The notes under the pieces are model-generated. The model was not told the origin of the DNA. It was given only the letters and a program-made list of their open reading frames with translations, and did no database searches. A program made the position numbers and the translations under genes. This document shows, in pieces, positions 21,532-32,666 of a DNA stretch of 64,000 bases. The first letter of the stretch is position 1; each line of letters begins with the position of its first letter. Source of the stretch: Bacillus pinisoli (lineage in GTDB: Bacteria; Bacillota; Bacilli; Bacillales; SA4); NCBI RefSeq assembly GCF_023036475.1, contig NZ_JAJQKI010000006.1, forward strand, positions 1 to 64,000, read 5' to 3'.

Positions 21532-23742
21532 ATGCAATTTTTATCAAATAAGCTTTTATCAGGATTAAATCCCTCGCAGCAGGAAGCCGTTAAGGCAACA
21601 GACGGACCACTTCTCATTATGGCAGGTGCCGGTAGTGGTAAAACAAGAGTGCTAACCCATCGTATTGCGTATTTGATGGCAGAAAAGGAAGTAGCACCAT
21701 GGAATATACTTGCGATTACATTTACAAACAAGGCAGCTCGTGAAATGAAGGATCGTGTGGCGAAGATTGTGGGTGGAGCCGCTGAGGAAATTTGGATTTC
21801 TACTTTCCACTCTATGTGTGTGAGAATTCTTCGTCGTGACATCGATCGACTGGGCTATAATCGTAATTTCACTATTCTTGATACAACGGACCAGCTTTCT
21901 GTTATTAAAAATGTCCTCAAGGATCAAAATCTAGATCCGAAGAAGTTTGAACCTAGAAGCTTATTAGGCTCCATTAGTAGTGCGAAAAACGAGTTGGTTT
22001 CCGCAGAGGAATATTCGAAATCTGCTACAGGTCCATATGAATCTGTCGTGGCGAAAGTTTATGAAGAATATCAAAAGCGCCTGCGTAAAAACCAGGCATT
22101 AGATTTTGATGACCTAATTATGATCACCATCCAATTATTCATGCGTGTGCCGGAAGTATTAGAATTTTATCAACGTAAATTTCAATATATTCATGTTGAT
22201 GAGTATCAAGATACCAATAGAGCACAGTATATGCTAGTTAAACAAATGGCGAGTCGTTTTCAAAACCTTTGTGTAGTTGGTGACTCCGACCAATCAATCT
22301 ATCGCTGGCGTGGTGCGGATATTAGTAATATTTTATCTTTTGAGAAAGACTATCCAAGAGCGAAGGTTGTTCTATTAGAGCAGAACTATCGATCGTCTAA
22401 GTATATATTACAAGCGGCCAACCAAGTCATTGAAAACAACAAAAATCGTAAACCTAAAAAACTTTGGACTGAAAATCCTGAAGGTAGCAAGATTGTATAC
22501 TACCGTGGATCGACGGAACAAGAAGAGTGCTATTATGTTGCCGGGATGATTAAGCAGCTATTAAATGAAGGAAAGAAAAGCTCGGACTTTGCCATTCTAT
22601 ATCGGACGAATGCACAATCCCGTGTCATGGAGGAAGTACTTCTAAAATCCAATATTAACTACAATATTGTTGGCGGAACCAAGTTCTATGACAGAAAAGA
22701 AATTAAGGATATCTTAGCATACCTACGTCTCATCGCTAATCCTGATGACGATATTAGTTTAGCTCGTATCATTAATGTTCCTAAACGTGGAATTGGAGCA
22801 ACCTCTCTAGATAAACTGGCAAACTATGCGACGCTGCATGATATGTCTATCTATGAAGCACTTCAGATGGTAGAGTTAGTAGGACTTAGTGGTAAAATTA
22901 CGAATGCACTAGTTGAATTTCGTGATCAGTTGAGAAACTGGGTTCAAATGCAGGAATTCCTTTCTGTTACCGAACTCGTAGAAGAAGTGTTAGAAAAAAC
23001 AGGCTATCGCGATATGCTAAAGAATGAAAAGACACTTGAAGCGCAAAGTCGATTAGAAAACATCGATGAATTCTTATCAGTTACAAAAAACTTTGAAGAA
23101 AAGAACGAAGATAAGAGTCTGGTTGCATTTTTAACGGATTTAGCGCTAGTCGCTGATATTGATCAGCTTGATGAGCCAGAATTAAAAGAACAAGGTACAG
23201 TTGTACTAATGACTTTGCATGCTGCAAAAGGTCTAGAGTTCCCAGTCGTTTTCCTAATGGGAATGGAAGAAGGCGTATTCCCTCATAGTAGGTCTCTATT
23301 TGAAGATGAAGAGATGGAAGAAGAACGACGCCTTGCGTATGTAGGAATTACTCGTGCTGAAGAAAAGCTATTTATCACAAATGCAGAAATGAGAACACTT
23401 TTCGGACGTACTAACATGAATCCTGTATCACGCTTTATTTCAGAAATTCCTGAAGAAATTCTAGAAAATGCGAATGAAGCAAAGGTAAAGCAGTCTCCAT
23501 TCTCGAGTGTATCAAAGCCGACAGAGCGTCGCGCTCCTGTTATGAGACCAGTGGCTACTTCAACCGGTGGGGAATCAATCGGTTGGCAAGTAGGAGATAA
23601 GGCTCAACATAAGAAATGGGGTACTGGTACGGTTGTAAGTGTAAAAGGAGAAGGAGAGTCAAAGGAATTAGATATTGCCTTCCCAAGTCCAACAGGCATA
23701 AAGCGATTATTAGCTAAATTTGCTCCTATTGAAAAAGTGTAA
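21532..23742 (+). CDS. pcrA: ATP-dependent DNA helicase PcrA
   Basis: A 736-residue superfamily 1 UvrD/Rep helicase acting in repair, plasmid replication and removal of RecA. Motifs in order: NPSQQEAV (Q motif), [11 protein letters not shown] (Walker A, about residues 31-41), VDEYQDTN (motif II), [15 protein letters not shown] (motif III), QNYRSS (IV), [15 protein letters not shown] (V) and [15 protein letters not shown] (VI). The C-terminal Tudor-like RNA polymerase-binding domain is seen in [24 protein letters not shown] precedes ATG 21532. Essential in B. subtilis. Confidence 0.97.
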   Translation: MQFLSNKLLSGLNPSQQEAVKATDGPLLIMAGAGSGKTRVLTHRIAYLMAEKEVAPWNILAITFTNKAAREMKDRVAKIVGGAAEEIWISTFHSMCVRILRRDIDRLGYNRNFTILDTTDQLSVIKNVLKDQNLDPKKFEPRSLLGSISSAKNELVSAEEYSKSATGPYESVVAKVYEEYQKRLRKNQALDFDDLIMITIQLFMRVPEVLEFYQRKFQYIHVDEYQDTNRAQYMLVKQMASRFQNLCVVGDSDQSIYRWRGADISNILSFEKDYPRAKVVLLEQNYRSSKYILQAANQVIENNKNRKPKKLWTENPEGSKIVYYRGSTEQEECYYVAGMIKQLLNEGKKSSDFAILYRTNAQSRVMEEVLLKSNINYNIVGGTKFYDRKEIKDILAYLRLIANPDDDISLARIINVPKRGIGATSLDKLANYATLHDMSIYEALQMVELVGLSGKITNALVEFRDQLRNWVQMQEFLSVTELVEEVLEKTGYRDMLKNEKTLEAQSRLENIDEFLSVTKNFEEKNEDKSLVAFLTDLALVADIDQLDEPELKEQGTVVLMTLHAAKGLEFPVVFLMGMEEGVFPHSRSLFEDEEMEEERRLAYVGITRAEEKLFITNAEMRTLFGRTNMNPVSRFISEIPEEILENANEAKVKQSPFSSVSKPTERRAPVMRPVATSTGGESIGWQVGDKAQHKKWGTGTVVSVKGEGESKELDIAFPSPTGIKRLLAKFAPIEKV

Positions 23743-23752
23743 GTTTGTTTTT

Positions 23753-23784
23753 GACAGCCGCCTTGTCTTATGACTTGGCGCTGT
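23753..23784 (+). terminator. hairpin after pcrA
   Basis: GACAGC-CGCC pairs with GGCGCTGTC with one bulged base; no T-run follows. It may be a transcript end or a processing signal between pcrA and ligA. Confidence 0.4.
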
Positions 23785-23794
23785 CCTAGTTTAT

Positions 23795-23833
23795 AAAAGG
23801 CTCTATTCTAAAGCCTGGTAAAAAAAGAGCAAC
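23795..23833. repeat. remnant of the MITE-like repeat
   Basis: AAAAGGCTCTATTCTAAAG and AAAGAGCAAC are the two ends of the element found at 19313 and elsewhere, here with the central part deleted. It lies between pcrA and ligA. Confidence 0.5.
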
Positions 23834-23882
23834 ACAATAGATTACTTTGGATCATATGAAACCGTATTATAAAAGGAGATGA

Positions 23883-25889
<2,007 letters not shown>

Positions 25890-25901
25890 GGGGTGACAAG
25901 G

Positions 25902-27074
25902 TTGAGGAGACTTGGGGCGTTATGTTTAACAGGCATTCTTTTCTTAAGCGGATGTGTGCCTAATTTTGAAAAGGATGAGGAGATTGTTCAGGACAATGTG
26001 GAAACACAAGAAACAGCCATTGTACCGAACTTTCAAATATCAGAGCAATATTACAGAACGGTTCTACCATTTAAGGCAAGTGAATCTAGGGGATTGGTTG
26101 TAAATAGAATTAGTAACCGTTTGGATATTGATGAGTTCGAAACGGGGCTCATGAGACTTTCACAGGGTACATTTTCATCGGATAACTATTTGTTCCAAGA
26201 TGGACAATATTTAGATAAAGAGACCATTACTAGTTGGTTACAAAGGAAGCTAACGAATGAAGAGTTATCTCAACTAAAGGAAGAAGAGCGCGAGGAAGAG
26301 AATGCAGGCCTAAATCCAGCGCCGGTTAAGACTGGTACGCTTAAAGAACAGAACGAAGCAAGTCCAATCTATTTATCCCATTTGCTTGAACAAAATTACT
26401 TAAAGAAAGATAATGAGGGGAAAGCAGAATTGGGTGGTATTTCAATAGGTTTGGCTCTAAATTCTGTGCACTACTATAACCAAGAGGATGGCTATCCAAG
26501 AGAATATGAAATAGATGATGCTGAGATCGAACAACAAGGTAAATTGATGGCGGATATTATTATTAATAGAATCCGTTCTGTCGAGGGGTTAGAGGATATC
26601 CCTGTTGTCGTTGCATTATTTAAACAAGAGGCCAAAAATTCTGTAGTGCCCGGAAGCTTTTTTGCCCTAGCTGAAGTTAGTGGGAAATCAAATAAAGTAG
26701 ATAAGTGGTCTGTTGTCAGAGAAGACTATTATTTGCTTCCATCTACAGATGCTCAAAAAGATTATCGAGACGATAACACTCGTATGCTGAATTTTAAAGC
26801 AGATATAGATGAATATTTCCCTAATTATACAGGTGTCATTGGTAGAGGTTTTTACCGAGATGAACAGCTGACAGAATTAACGATTGATATACCGATGCAA
26901 TTTTATGGGAAGGCAGAAGTCGTTGGATTTACTCAATATTTAACAGGCTTAATCATGGAGCATTTCCCAAACTATATTTCAGTAAAATGCTATATTACTT
27001 CTATTGATGGACCAGAAGCTATGATTATTCGAGAGATTAATGAAGAAGAACCCTATGTTCATATCTATCAATAA
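25902..27074 (+). CDS. yerH: CamS family lipoprotein (YerH)
   Basis: A lipoprotein of about 390 residues, related to CamS, the staphylococcal sex-pheromone precursor lipoprotein. The signal peptide ends in FLSGC, so it should be anchored outside the membrane. The body contains the CamS blocks ISNRLDIDEFETGLMRLS and GVIGRGFYRD. The TTG at 25902 is chosen because AAGGGG lies eight bases upstream, overlapping the ligA stop; a GTG at 25893 is in frame but too close to that site. It is cotranscribed with ligA. Function in Bacillus is unknown. Confidence 0.88.
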   Translation: MRRLGALCLTGILFLSGCVPNFEKDEEIVQDNVETQETAIVPNFQISEQYYRTVLPFKASESRGLVVNRISNRLDIDEFETGLMRLSQGTFSSDNYLFQDGQYLDKETITSWLQRKLTNEELSQLKEEEREEENAGLNPAPVKTGTLKEQNEASPIYLSHLLEQNYLKKDNEGKAELGGISIGLALNSVHYYNQEDGYPREYEIDDAEIEQQGKLMADIIINRIRSVEGLEDIPVVVALFKQEAKNSVVPGSFFALAEVSGKSNKVDKWSVVREDYYLLPSTDAQKDYRDDNTRMLNFKADIDEYFPNYTGVIGRGFYRDEQLTELTIDIPMQFYGKAEVVGFTQYLTGLIMEHFPNYISVKCYITSIDGPEAMIIREINEEEPYVHIYQ

Positions 27075-27209
27075 TTTTTTAGGTGAAAAGGGTTTGAAAT
27101 CATAGAACATCTTCGTTAGAATAAGGGAGAAGTAGGAAGCGTCAAGATGAGATGAAAATCTGATCTTGATTTTTGCTGTTTTTACTTGATAAAAGGGAGG
27201 CAGAAATCG

Positions 27210-28757
27210 ATGGTAGTACCTTACAAACATGAACCATTTACGGATTTTTCAGTAGAAGCAAACAGAAAAGCGCTTGAAGCAGGTCTGGCTACTGTTGAAA
27301 CTTATTTAGGGAAAGATTATGATCTTGTAATTGGTGGAGAGCGTATCTCTACTGAACAAAAGATTGTATCTGTAAATCCAGCTAACAGAGCAGAAGTAAT
27401 TGGAAGAGTCTCAAAAGCTGACCGCGAATTAGCAGAAAAGGCAATGAAGGTTGCTGACGAAACTTTCAATACTTGGCGTAAAGTGAAGCCGGAAGTACGT
27501 GCGGATATCTTATTCCGTTCAGCTGCTATTATGCGTCGTCGCAAGCATGAATTCTCTGCAATTTTAGTTAAAGAAGCTGGTAAGCCATGGAACGAAGCAG
27601 ATGTAGAAACAGCAGAAGCAATCGATTTCTTGGAATACTATGGCCGTCAAATGCTGAAGTTAAAAGATGGTGTTCCAGTAGAAAGCCGTCCAATTGAATA
27701 TAACCGCTTTAATTATATTCCACTAGGAGTAGGGGTTATTATTTCGCCATGGAATTTCCCATTTGCTATTATGGCGGGAATGACAACAGCCGCTTTAGTT
27801 GCTGGAAATACAGTATTATTAAAGCCTGCAAGCACAACGCCAGTTGTTGCAGCTAAATTTATGGAAGTATTAGAAGAAGCAGGATTACCTGCAGGGGTTG
27901 TTAACTATATCCCTGGTAGCGGAGCTGAAGTTGGTGACTATTTAGTAGATCATCCACGCACTCGCTTTATTAGTTTTACAGGTTCTCGTGACGTTGGTCT
28001 ACGCATTTACGAACGCGCTTCCAAATTGAACGAAGGTCAAATTTGGCTAAAGCGTGTTATTGCTGAAATGGGTGGAAAAGATACAATTGTTGTTGATAAA
28101 GAAGCAGATCTTGAATTAGCTGCTAAATCTATCGTTGCATCTGCATTCGGATTCTCTGGTCAAAAATGCTCGGCATGTTCACGTGCTGTCGTATTAGAAG
28201 AAGTATATGACCAAGTATTAAACCGTGCAATTGAGCTAACAAAGGAACTAACAATGTCTGAAGCAACATCTGCTTCTGTCAATATGGGTCCTGTTATTGA
28301 TCAAGGTGCATATGACAAGATTATGAGCTATGTTGAGATTGGAAAGCAAGAAGGTAAGCTAGTTCATGGTGGAGAAGGAGACGATTCAAAAGGCTGGTTC
28401 ATCCAACCTACGATCTTCGCAGACGTAGCAGAAGATGCTCGCCTGATGAAAGAAGAAATCTTCGGACCAGTTGTAGCATTCTCAAAAGCTCGTGACTTCG
28501 ATCACGCAATTGAAATCGCAAACAACACAGAATACGGCTTAACAGGTGCTGTCATCTCTAATAATCGTGCTAACATCGAAAAAGCACGTGAAGACTTCCA
28601 CGTAGGTAACCTATACTTCAACCGTGGATGTACAGGTGCAATCGTTGGATACCAACCATTCGGTGGATTCAACATGTCAGGAACAGACTCAAAAGCAGGT
28701 GGCCCTGACTACCTAGTTCTTCACATGCAAGCTAAAACAACATCAGAAATGCTATAA
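27210..28757 (+). CDS. rocA: 1-pyrroline-5-carboxylate dehydrogenase RocA
   Basis: A 515-residue NAD-dependent aldehyde dehydrogenase oxidising P5C to glutamate in proline and arginine breakdown. [13 protein letters not shown], the catalytic Glu in [10 protein letters not shown] and the catalytic Cys in [10 protein letters not shown] (about residue 318) are all present. Length matches B. subtilis RocA with ATG 27210, which follows AAGGGAGG; the longer frame at 27186 has no site. It stands alone, with no proline dehydrogenase nearby. Codon use changes little from its neighbours. Confidence 0.95.
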   Translation: MVVPYKHEPFTDFSVEANRKALEAGLATVETYLGKDYDLVIGGERISTEQKIVSVNPANRAEVIGRVSKADRELAEKAMKVADETFNTWRKVKPEVRADILFRSAAIMRRRKHEFSAILVKEAGKPWNEADVETAEAIDFLEYYGRQMLKLKDGVPVESRPIEYNRFNYIPLGVGVIISPWNFPFAIMAGMTTAALVAGNTVLLKPASTTPVVAAKFMEVLEEAGLPAGVVNYIPGSGAEVGDYLVDHPRTRFISFTGSRDVGLRIYERASKLNEGQIWLKRVIAEMGGKDTIVVDKEADLELAAKSIVASAFGFSGQKCSACSRAVVLEEVYDQVLNRAIELTKELTMSEATSASVNMGPVIDQGAYDKIMSYVEIGKQEGKLVHGGEGDDSKGWFIQPTIFADVAEDARLMKEEIFGPVVAFSKARDFDHAIEIANNTEYGLTGAVISNNRANIEKAREDFHVGNLYFNRGCTGAIVGYQPFGGFNMSGTDSKAGGPDYLVLHMQAKTTSEML

Positions 28758-28834
28758 ATCAAAACACAGTAAATCATAGAAGGTGCTATAAAACAGACCC
28801 TTCTATGATCAACTGTTCTACCTTATACATGAAA

Positions 28835-28865
28835 CCCCACTATAGCTGCTATAGTGGGGTTTTTA
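28835..28865 (+). terminator. terminator after rocA
   Basis: CCCCACTATAG and CTATAGTGGGG pair around CTG, then TTTTT. An additional hairpin, ATCATAGAAGG / CCTTCTATGAT, lies just before it at about 28773-28810. Confidence 0.9.
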
Positions 28866-28866
28866 A

Positions 28867-28909
28867 CGCTTTAAAGGAATGGGGGGCAGGCCCCCATTCC
28901 TTTAAAGTG
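28867..28909. repeat. GC-core palindrome, copy C
   Basis: A 43-bp imperfect palindrome centred on A28888: arms CTTTAAAGGAATGGGGG and complement, with one G-G mismatch beside the loop and one G-T pair near the outer end. It directly follows the rocA terminator. Confidence 0.85.
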
Positions 28910-29006
28910 GTGAAGAAAATGTGGAGGGAGGGATGTTCATTTGGTAAGTTTTGTTTTATGATGAGGGAAAGTATTGTGATGAGAGTCAGTTATGGAGTTG
29001 AGAGGG

Positions 29007-29753
29007 ATGGAAGTATTTTTATTGTTAGTTGGGCTTGGGATGGTGTCTTCGTTTATCGGAACACTTGCAGGTGGTGGGGGAATCATTACGTTGCCAGCTA
29101 TGATGTTGATCGGAATTCCAATTCAATATGGAATTGCCACAAATAAGTTTTCATCGGGTATTGCTTCGTTTACGAGTATTCTATACATACTTAAAAACAA
29201 GATCTTTACACTAAAGGCCCTAATACCAGTGATTGTTATATCGGTTGTAGGAGGCATGGTTGGGGCTATTGCGACAACGAGTGTGTCCGAGCGATTTATG
29301 AATATTGCTGCTTTGGTACTCTTAGTATTTGCTCTCTTTGTTACGATACGAAATAAGAAGTGGGTAGAAGAACTTAAAGATTCTGGGCCGAATCAATCGC
29401 CAAGTTTTTTATCCAAGCTTACTCCTTTTTTTATTGGTATCTATGATGGTGGATTTGGTCCTGGGTCTGCAACTTTTTCTATTATTCATTACATGAGAGA
29501 GCGGTATTCCTATGTCCAATCTGCTCAGCTCTCTAGAGTATTAAACTTTGGAAGCTGTGTGGGGGCTTTCATCGTGTTTTACCAAACCGGCTATATAAAT
29601 TGGAATTATGCCATTGCTCTTGCGATTGGCTCTGCACTAGGAACTCAACTCGGACTGGTTGCCTTACCAAAAGTTCCACTTAAAATTGCCAGAACTCTTC
29701 TTATTTCTATTATTTTTATGTTAATAGGACAGGTAGTAGTGAAAACCATATAG
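29007..29753 (+). CDS. TauE/SafE family membrane permease
   Basis: A 248-residue integral membrane protein with about seven to eight hydrophobic segments. The glycine-rich LAGGGGIITLPAM near the N-terminus and the repeat-like second-half block FIGIYDGGFGPGSATF are hallmarks of the sulfite/organosulfonate exporter (TauE/SafE) family. It probably moves a small anion outwards; the substrate cannot be read from sequence. ATG 29007 is favoured by GGAG upstream, though ATG 28992 is in frame. Followed by its own terminator. Confidence 0.85.
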   Translation: MEVFLLLVGLGMVSSFIGTLAGGGGIITLPAMMLIGIPIQYGIATNKFSSGIASFTSILYILKNKIFTLKALIPVIVISVVGGMVGAIATTSVSERFMNIAALVLLVFALFVTIRNKKWVEELKDSGPNQSPSFLSKLTPFFIGIYDGGFGPGSATFSIIHYMRERYSYVQSAQLSRVLNFGSCVGAFIVFYQTGYINWNYAIALAIGSALGTQLGLVALPKVPLKIARTLLISIIFMLIGQVVVKTI

Positions 29754-29764
29754 TCATACAAAAG

Positions 29765-29794
29765 GAGAAGCATTTATAAAGGCTTCTTTTTTTT
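29765..29794 (+). terminator. terminator after the TauE/SafE gene
   Basis: AGAAGC pairs with GCTTCT around an ATTTATAAAG loop, followed by a run of T. Confidence 0.8.
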
Positions 29795-29968
29795 AGCTAT
29801 TTAACAACATTCCAAATCACTCTAAAAATGATATCGTGGTAAAAAGTTATTCCTGCTTAAAATAGCTAAAAAATTGTGACAAATTACGGAAAATTTAAAA
29901 TTAATTTTATAAATTTTGGTGAATAGATATCATGAAAATCAGGAATGAGCCCTATTGTAGCGTCTAAC

Positions 29969-29990
29969 ATTATGTATATTTATACATAAT
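29969..29990. promoter_or_regulatory. 22-bp perfect AT-rich palindrome upstream of opuE
   Basis: ATTATGTATA TT TATACATAAT, perfectly symmetric, in the 370-base gene-free region before the opuE operon. A possible sigma-A -10 (TATATT, 30038-30043) lies 50 bases downstream. It has the size and symmetry of a dimeric repressor operator. The regulator is not identified. Confidence 0.5.
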
Positions 29991-30165
29991 AAATCGATAA
30001 AAATAAACTGTGTTTTTTGCAAAGTGAAAATATATGTTATATTAGACAATGTAACTTTTCCAGATTTGTAGCCATTTTGAAATAAAAAGGTTTTGAAATG
30101 GATGTTACTGGGTAATGAATACAGGTGCATATGGTTGCATACGAATGATAGTGGAGGTGATATGC

Positions 30166-30264
30166 TTGTCAATTTCAGGTGCAACATTATTTTGGTTATT
30201 TGTACCTATGTTAGCCACGGTTGTCTTATCAATCGGATCTTACTTTAAAGAGGGGAGAGAGTAG
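30166..30264 (+). CDS. symporter small accessory protein (32 aa)
   Basis: A 32-residue peptide, MSISGATLFWLFVPML and so on, ending KEGRE, with one membrane segment. The TTG start at 30166 has GGAGGTGAT eight bases upstream, one of the strongest sites in the region. Its stop TAG is immediately followed by the ATG of opuE. Peptides like this accompany sodium:solute symporters in Bacillaceae and are annotated as symporter small accessory proteins. It presumably assembles with the transporter; this is inference from position and family. Confidence 0.8.
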   Translation: MSISGATLFWLFVPMLATVVLSIGSYFKEGRE

Positions 30265-31761
30265 ATGGAAACCGCAACGTTTATAACTTTCATCGTTTAT
30301 CTAATTGGTATGCTTGTAATAGGTATTGCAGCATACAGAATTACTAGTAATCTGTCAGACTATGTTTTAGGTGGAAGAAGATTAGGACCAGGAGTAGCAG
30401 CATTAAGTGCAGGTGCTTCAGATATGAGTAGTTGGTTACTACTAGGATTACCGGGTGCCGTATACGCATCAGGAGGAATGAATCAAATTTGGATAGCAGT
30501 TGGTTTAACAATTGGTGCTTACTTAAATTGGCAATTCGTTGCAAAACGACTTCGTACTTACACAGAAAAAGCCAATGATTCTATTACGATTCCAGACTTT
30601 TTAGAAAATCGTTTCCGTGATCAAACAAAGCTGTTACGTGTGATTTCAGCAATAGTCATCCTATTATTCTTCACGTTCTACACAGCTTCCGGTATGGTAG
30701 GTGGAGCGAAGTTATTTGAAGCTTCATTTGGATTATCGTACTCTGCCGCACTTTGGATTGGTGCTATTGTCATCATTTCCTATACCTTCTTGGGTGGATT
30801 TTTAGCGGTAAGTTGGACAGATTTCATTCAGGGTATTTTAATGTTCTTAGCTCTAATTATCGTTCCAATTGTAGCTATTAACCAGCTTGGTGGTTGGGGT
30901 GAAACAGTAGAGCAAGTTGGAAGCATTGACCCGACATATTTAGATGCATTCTCAGGAATGACAGCATTAGGAATTATTTCTTTATTAGCATGGGGATTAG
31001 GATACTTTGGTCAACCTCATATCATTACACGTTTTATGGCAATTAAATCAGTGAAGGATGTTCCAAAAGCCCGGTTGATTGGTATGGTTTGGATGGTGTT
31101 TGGACTATTTGGAGCGATCTTCACAGGTTTTGCAGGAATTGCATACTTCTCAAATGGTGGATTACCAGACGGGGAGCAAGTATTTATTCAGTTTACACAG
31201 GTTGTCTTTAATCCATGGGTAGCAGGAATCTTACTTGCTGCAATTCTAGCAGCGATTATGAGTACAATTGATTCACAATTACTAGTTTCTTCATCTGCAG
31301 TAGCAGAAGATATCTATCGCTCTGTCTTTAGAAAAGATGCAAGTGATAAAGAGCTAGTATGGTTAAGTCGTGCTGCTGTAATCGTAATTGCGCTAATCGC
31401 AATTGGATTAGCTAGTAACCCGGATAGTTCCGTGTTATCTCTCGTTAGTTATGCTTGGGGTGGCTTTGGTGCAGCATTTGGACCAGTTATCATCTTATCA
31501 CTATTCTGGAAACGTATGACTGGTAAAGGAGCCCTTGCTGGGATGGTTGTTGGTGCTTTAACAGTTGTTATCTGGAAAAAACTATCAACACCTGTCTTAA
31601 ATGAGGCTGGTGAAATTATTAAGGAAGCAATCATTCCATTTAGCCTTTATGAAATCGTACCTGGTTTTATCTTGGCATGGGTTGCTATCATGATTGTTAG
31701 TTTAATTGATCGTGAGCCAGAACAAGAAATTCTAGATGAATTTGATGAAGCAACTGCTTAA
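30265..31761 (+). CDS. opuE: sodium/proline symporter OpuE/PutP
   Basis: A 498-residue sodium:solute symporter with about 13 membrane segments that takes up proline. SSS-family signatures include LGGRRLGPGVAALSAGASDMSSWLLLGLPGA (residues 31-61 region) and AAILAAIMSTIDSQLL (near residue 330). Its place before gatCAB matches B. subtilis opuE, the osmoprotective proline porter, and the adjoining betaine transporter fits that role. A catabolic PutP role with the nearby rocA cannot be excluded. Translation is coupled to the small accessory peptide directly upstream. Confidence 0.92.
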   Translation: METATFITFIVYLIGMLVIGIAAYRITSNLSDYVLGGRRLGPGVAALSAGASDMSSWLLLGLPGAVYASGGMNQIWIAVGLTIGAYLNWQFVAKRLRTYTEKANDSITIPDFLENRFRDQTKLLRVISAIVILLFFTFYTASGMVGGAKLFEASFGLSYSAALWIGAIVIISYTFLGGFLAVSWTDFIQGILMFLALIIVPIVAINQLGGWGETVEQVGSIDPTYLDAFSGMTALGIISLLAWGLGYFGQPHIITRFMAIKSVKDVPKARLIGMVWMVFGLFGAIFTGFAGIAYFSNGGLPDGEQVFIQFTQVVFNPWVAGILLAAILAAIMSTIDSQLLVSSSAVAEDIYRSVFRKDASDKELVWLSRAAVIVIALIAIGLASNPDSSVLSLVSYAWGGFGAAFGPVIILSLFWKRMTGKGALAGMVVGALTVVIWKKLSTPVLNEAGEIIKEAIIPFSLYEIVPGFILAWVAIMIVSLIDREPEQEILDEFDEATA

Positions 31762-31767
31762 TCATAG

Positions 31768-31803
31768 AAAGAGGATTGTGCTTATAGCACAATCCTCTTT
31801 TTA
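31768..31803 (+). terminator. terminator after opuE
   Basis: AAAGAGGATTGTGC and GCACAATCCTCTTT pair around TTATA, then T residues. It can also act for the convergent minus-strand gbsR-type gene. Confidence 0.92.
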
Positions 31804-31856
31804 ATGCCCATTCTGTAAAATACTGAAGGGTAGTCAAGTTACAACCATACTTCGTT

Positions 31857-32408
31857 TTACTCCACTAAATCTTTCTTCTTATCTATAGGAATAAAATCTA
31901 AAATCTCCTTCGTTTCAAAGCTATCAACAAGGCGGTTTAACCACTCATAGTATTCCAGCGCTTTTTCAAGCTTTAAATGGTCAATTTGGGCAAGCTCTCG
32001 TATTTCTTCAGATGTATCTGGATTACTAAGAACCTCCTGTAATTCAGCGATAGATTTTTCAATGGCAGTAATATTCATCGTGATCCCAGTACGCCATTTA
32101 ATCGTAAAGAAGTCAAAAAATGATTGATACCAATCTTCTTCGACGGCATACAAATCCTTTCGAACACCCTTCACCCAAACCTTTTCCACCATATTTAAAT
32201 CAAGTAAACTTCGAACCGAAGTACTCATACTTGTTTTACTCATTCCGAGTTCTTCTTTCATTTCATCAAGTGTAAGCGGTTTATCAGAAAAGAAAAGAAG
32301 TCCGTATAATCGTCCAATGGAAGGGGTTACTCCGTACAAATTCATGTTTTGCGCGACGGCATCTATAACTCTTGTTCTTGATCTTTCTAATATTTCCTTG
32401 TCTTTCAA
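31857..32408 (-). CDS. GbsR/OpcR-type transcriptional regulator
   Basis: A 183-residue MarR-like repressor of the GbsR group. The winged helix lies at about residues 25-90, with SIGRLYGLLFFSDKPLTLDEM, GMSKTSMSTSVRSLLDL and a wing KGVRKDLY. In B. subtilis the relatives GbsR and OpcR control choline and glycine-betaine uptake and synthesis genes. It is divergent from an opuA-type operon with 258 bases between, a normal arrangement for a regulator and its target. Start TTG 32408 is assigned from reading-frame length; the ribosome site (GATGTGAG) is weak. Confidence 0.88.
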   Translation of the reverse strand: MKDKEILERSRTRVIDAVAQNMNLYGVTPSIGRLYGLLFFSDKPLTLDEMKEELGMSKTSMSTSVRSLLDLNMVEKVWVKGVRKDLYAVEEDWYQSFFDFFTIKWRTGITMNITAIEKSIAELQEVLSNPDTSEEIRELAQIDHLKLEKALEYYEWLNRLVDSFETKEILDFIPIDKKKDLVE

Positions 32409-32540
32409 CTATCTCACATCCTATATTAGGTGTTTTCGTTAGTAATATGTATAGACTACCGATTCATCTATCAAATGTAAAGTTATCTTTCATGAAGGAA
32501 TAGGGAGGATAAAAGAGGATTTGTAAGTATATTTATTGTG

Positions 32541-32570
32541 TAGTACGTTCAGTAATTTCTGTACGTACTA
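32541..32570. promoter_or_regulatory. inverted repeat in the gbsR-opuA intergenic region
   Basis: TAGTACG (32541-32547) and CGTACTA (32564-32570) form exact half-sites 16 bases apart, upstream of the opuA promoter. It is a candidate operator for the divergently encoded GbsR-type repressor. Confidence 0.5.
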
Positions 32571-32598
32571 TATAAACAATAAACACGGAATATGCTGT

Positions 32599-32627
32599 TT
32601 GAACTAAATGAATAATCAGACTATAAT
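32599..32627 (+). promoter_or_regulatory. sigma-A promoter of opuA operon
   Basis: -35 TTGAAC (32599-32604), 17-base spacer, -10 TATAAT (32622-32627). The start of opuAA lies 40 bases downstream. Confidence 0.75.
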
Positions 32628-32666
32628 GAAAAAGTCCTAGAGCGACAGATTAAATGAGGTGAAAGA

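Noticed and set aside
28805-29146. 113-codon plus-strand frame
   Set aside because: It crosses the rocA terminator and palindrome copy C and overlaps the TauE/SafE gene in another frame; the translation is Trp/Cys-rich with no family character.
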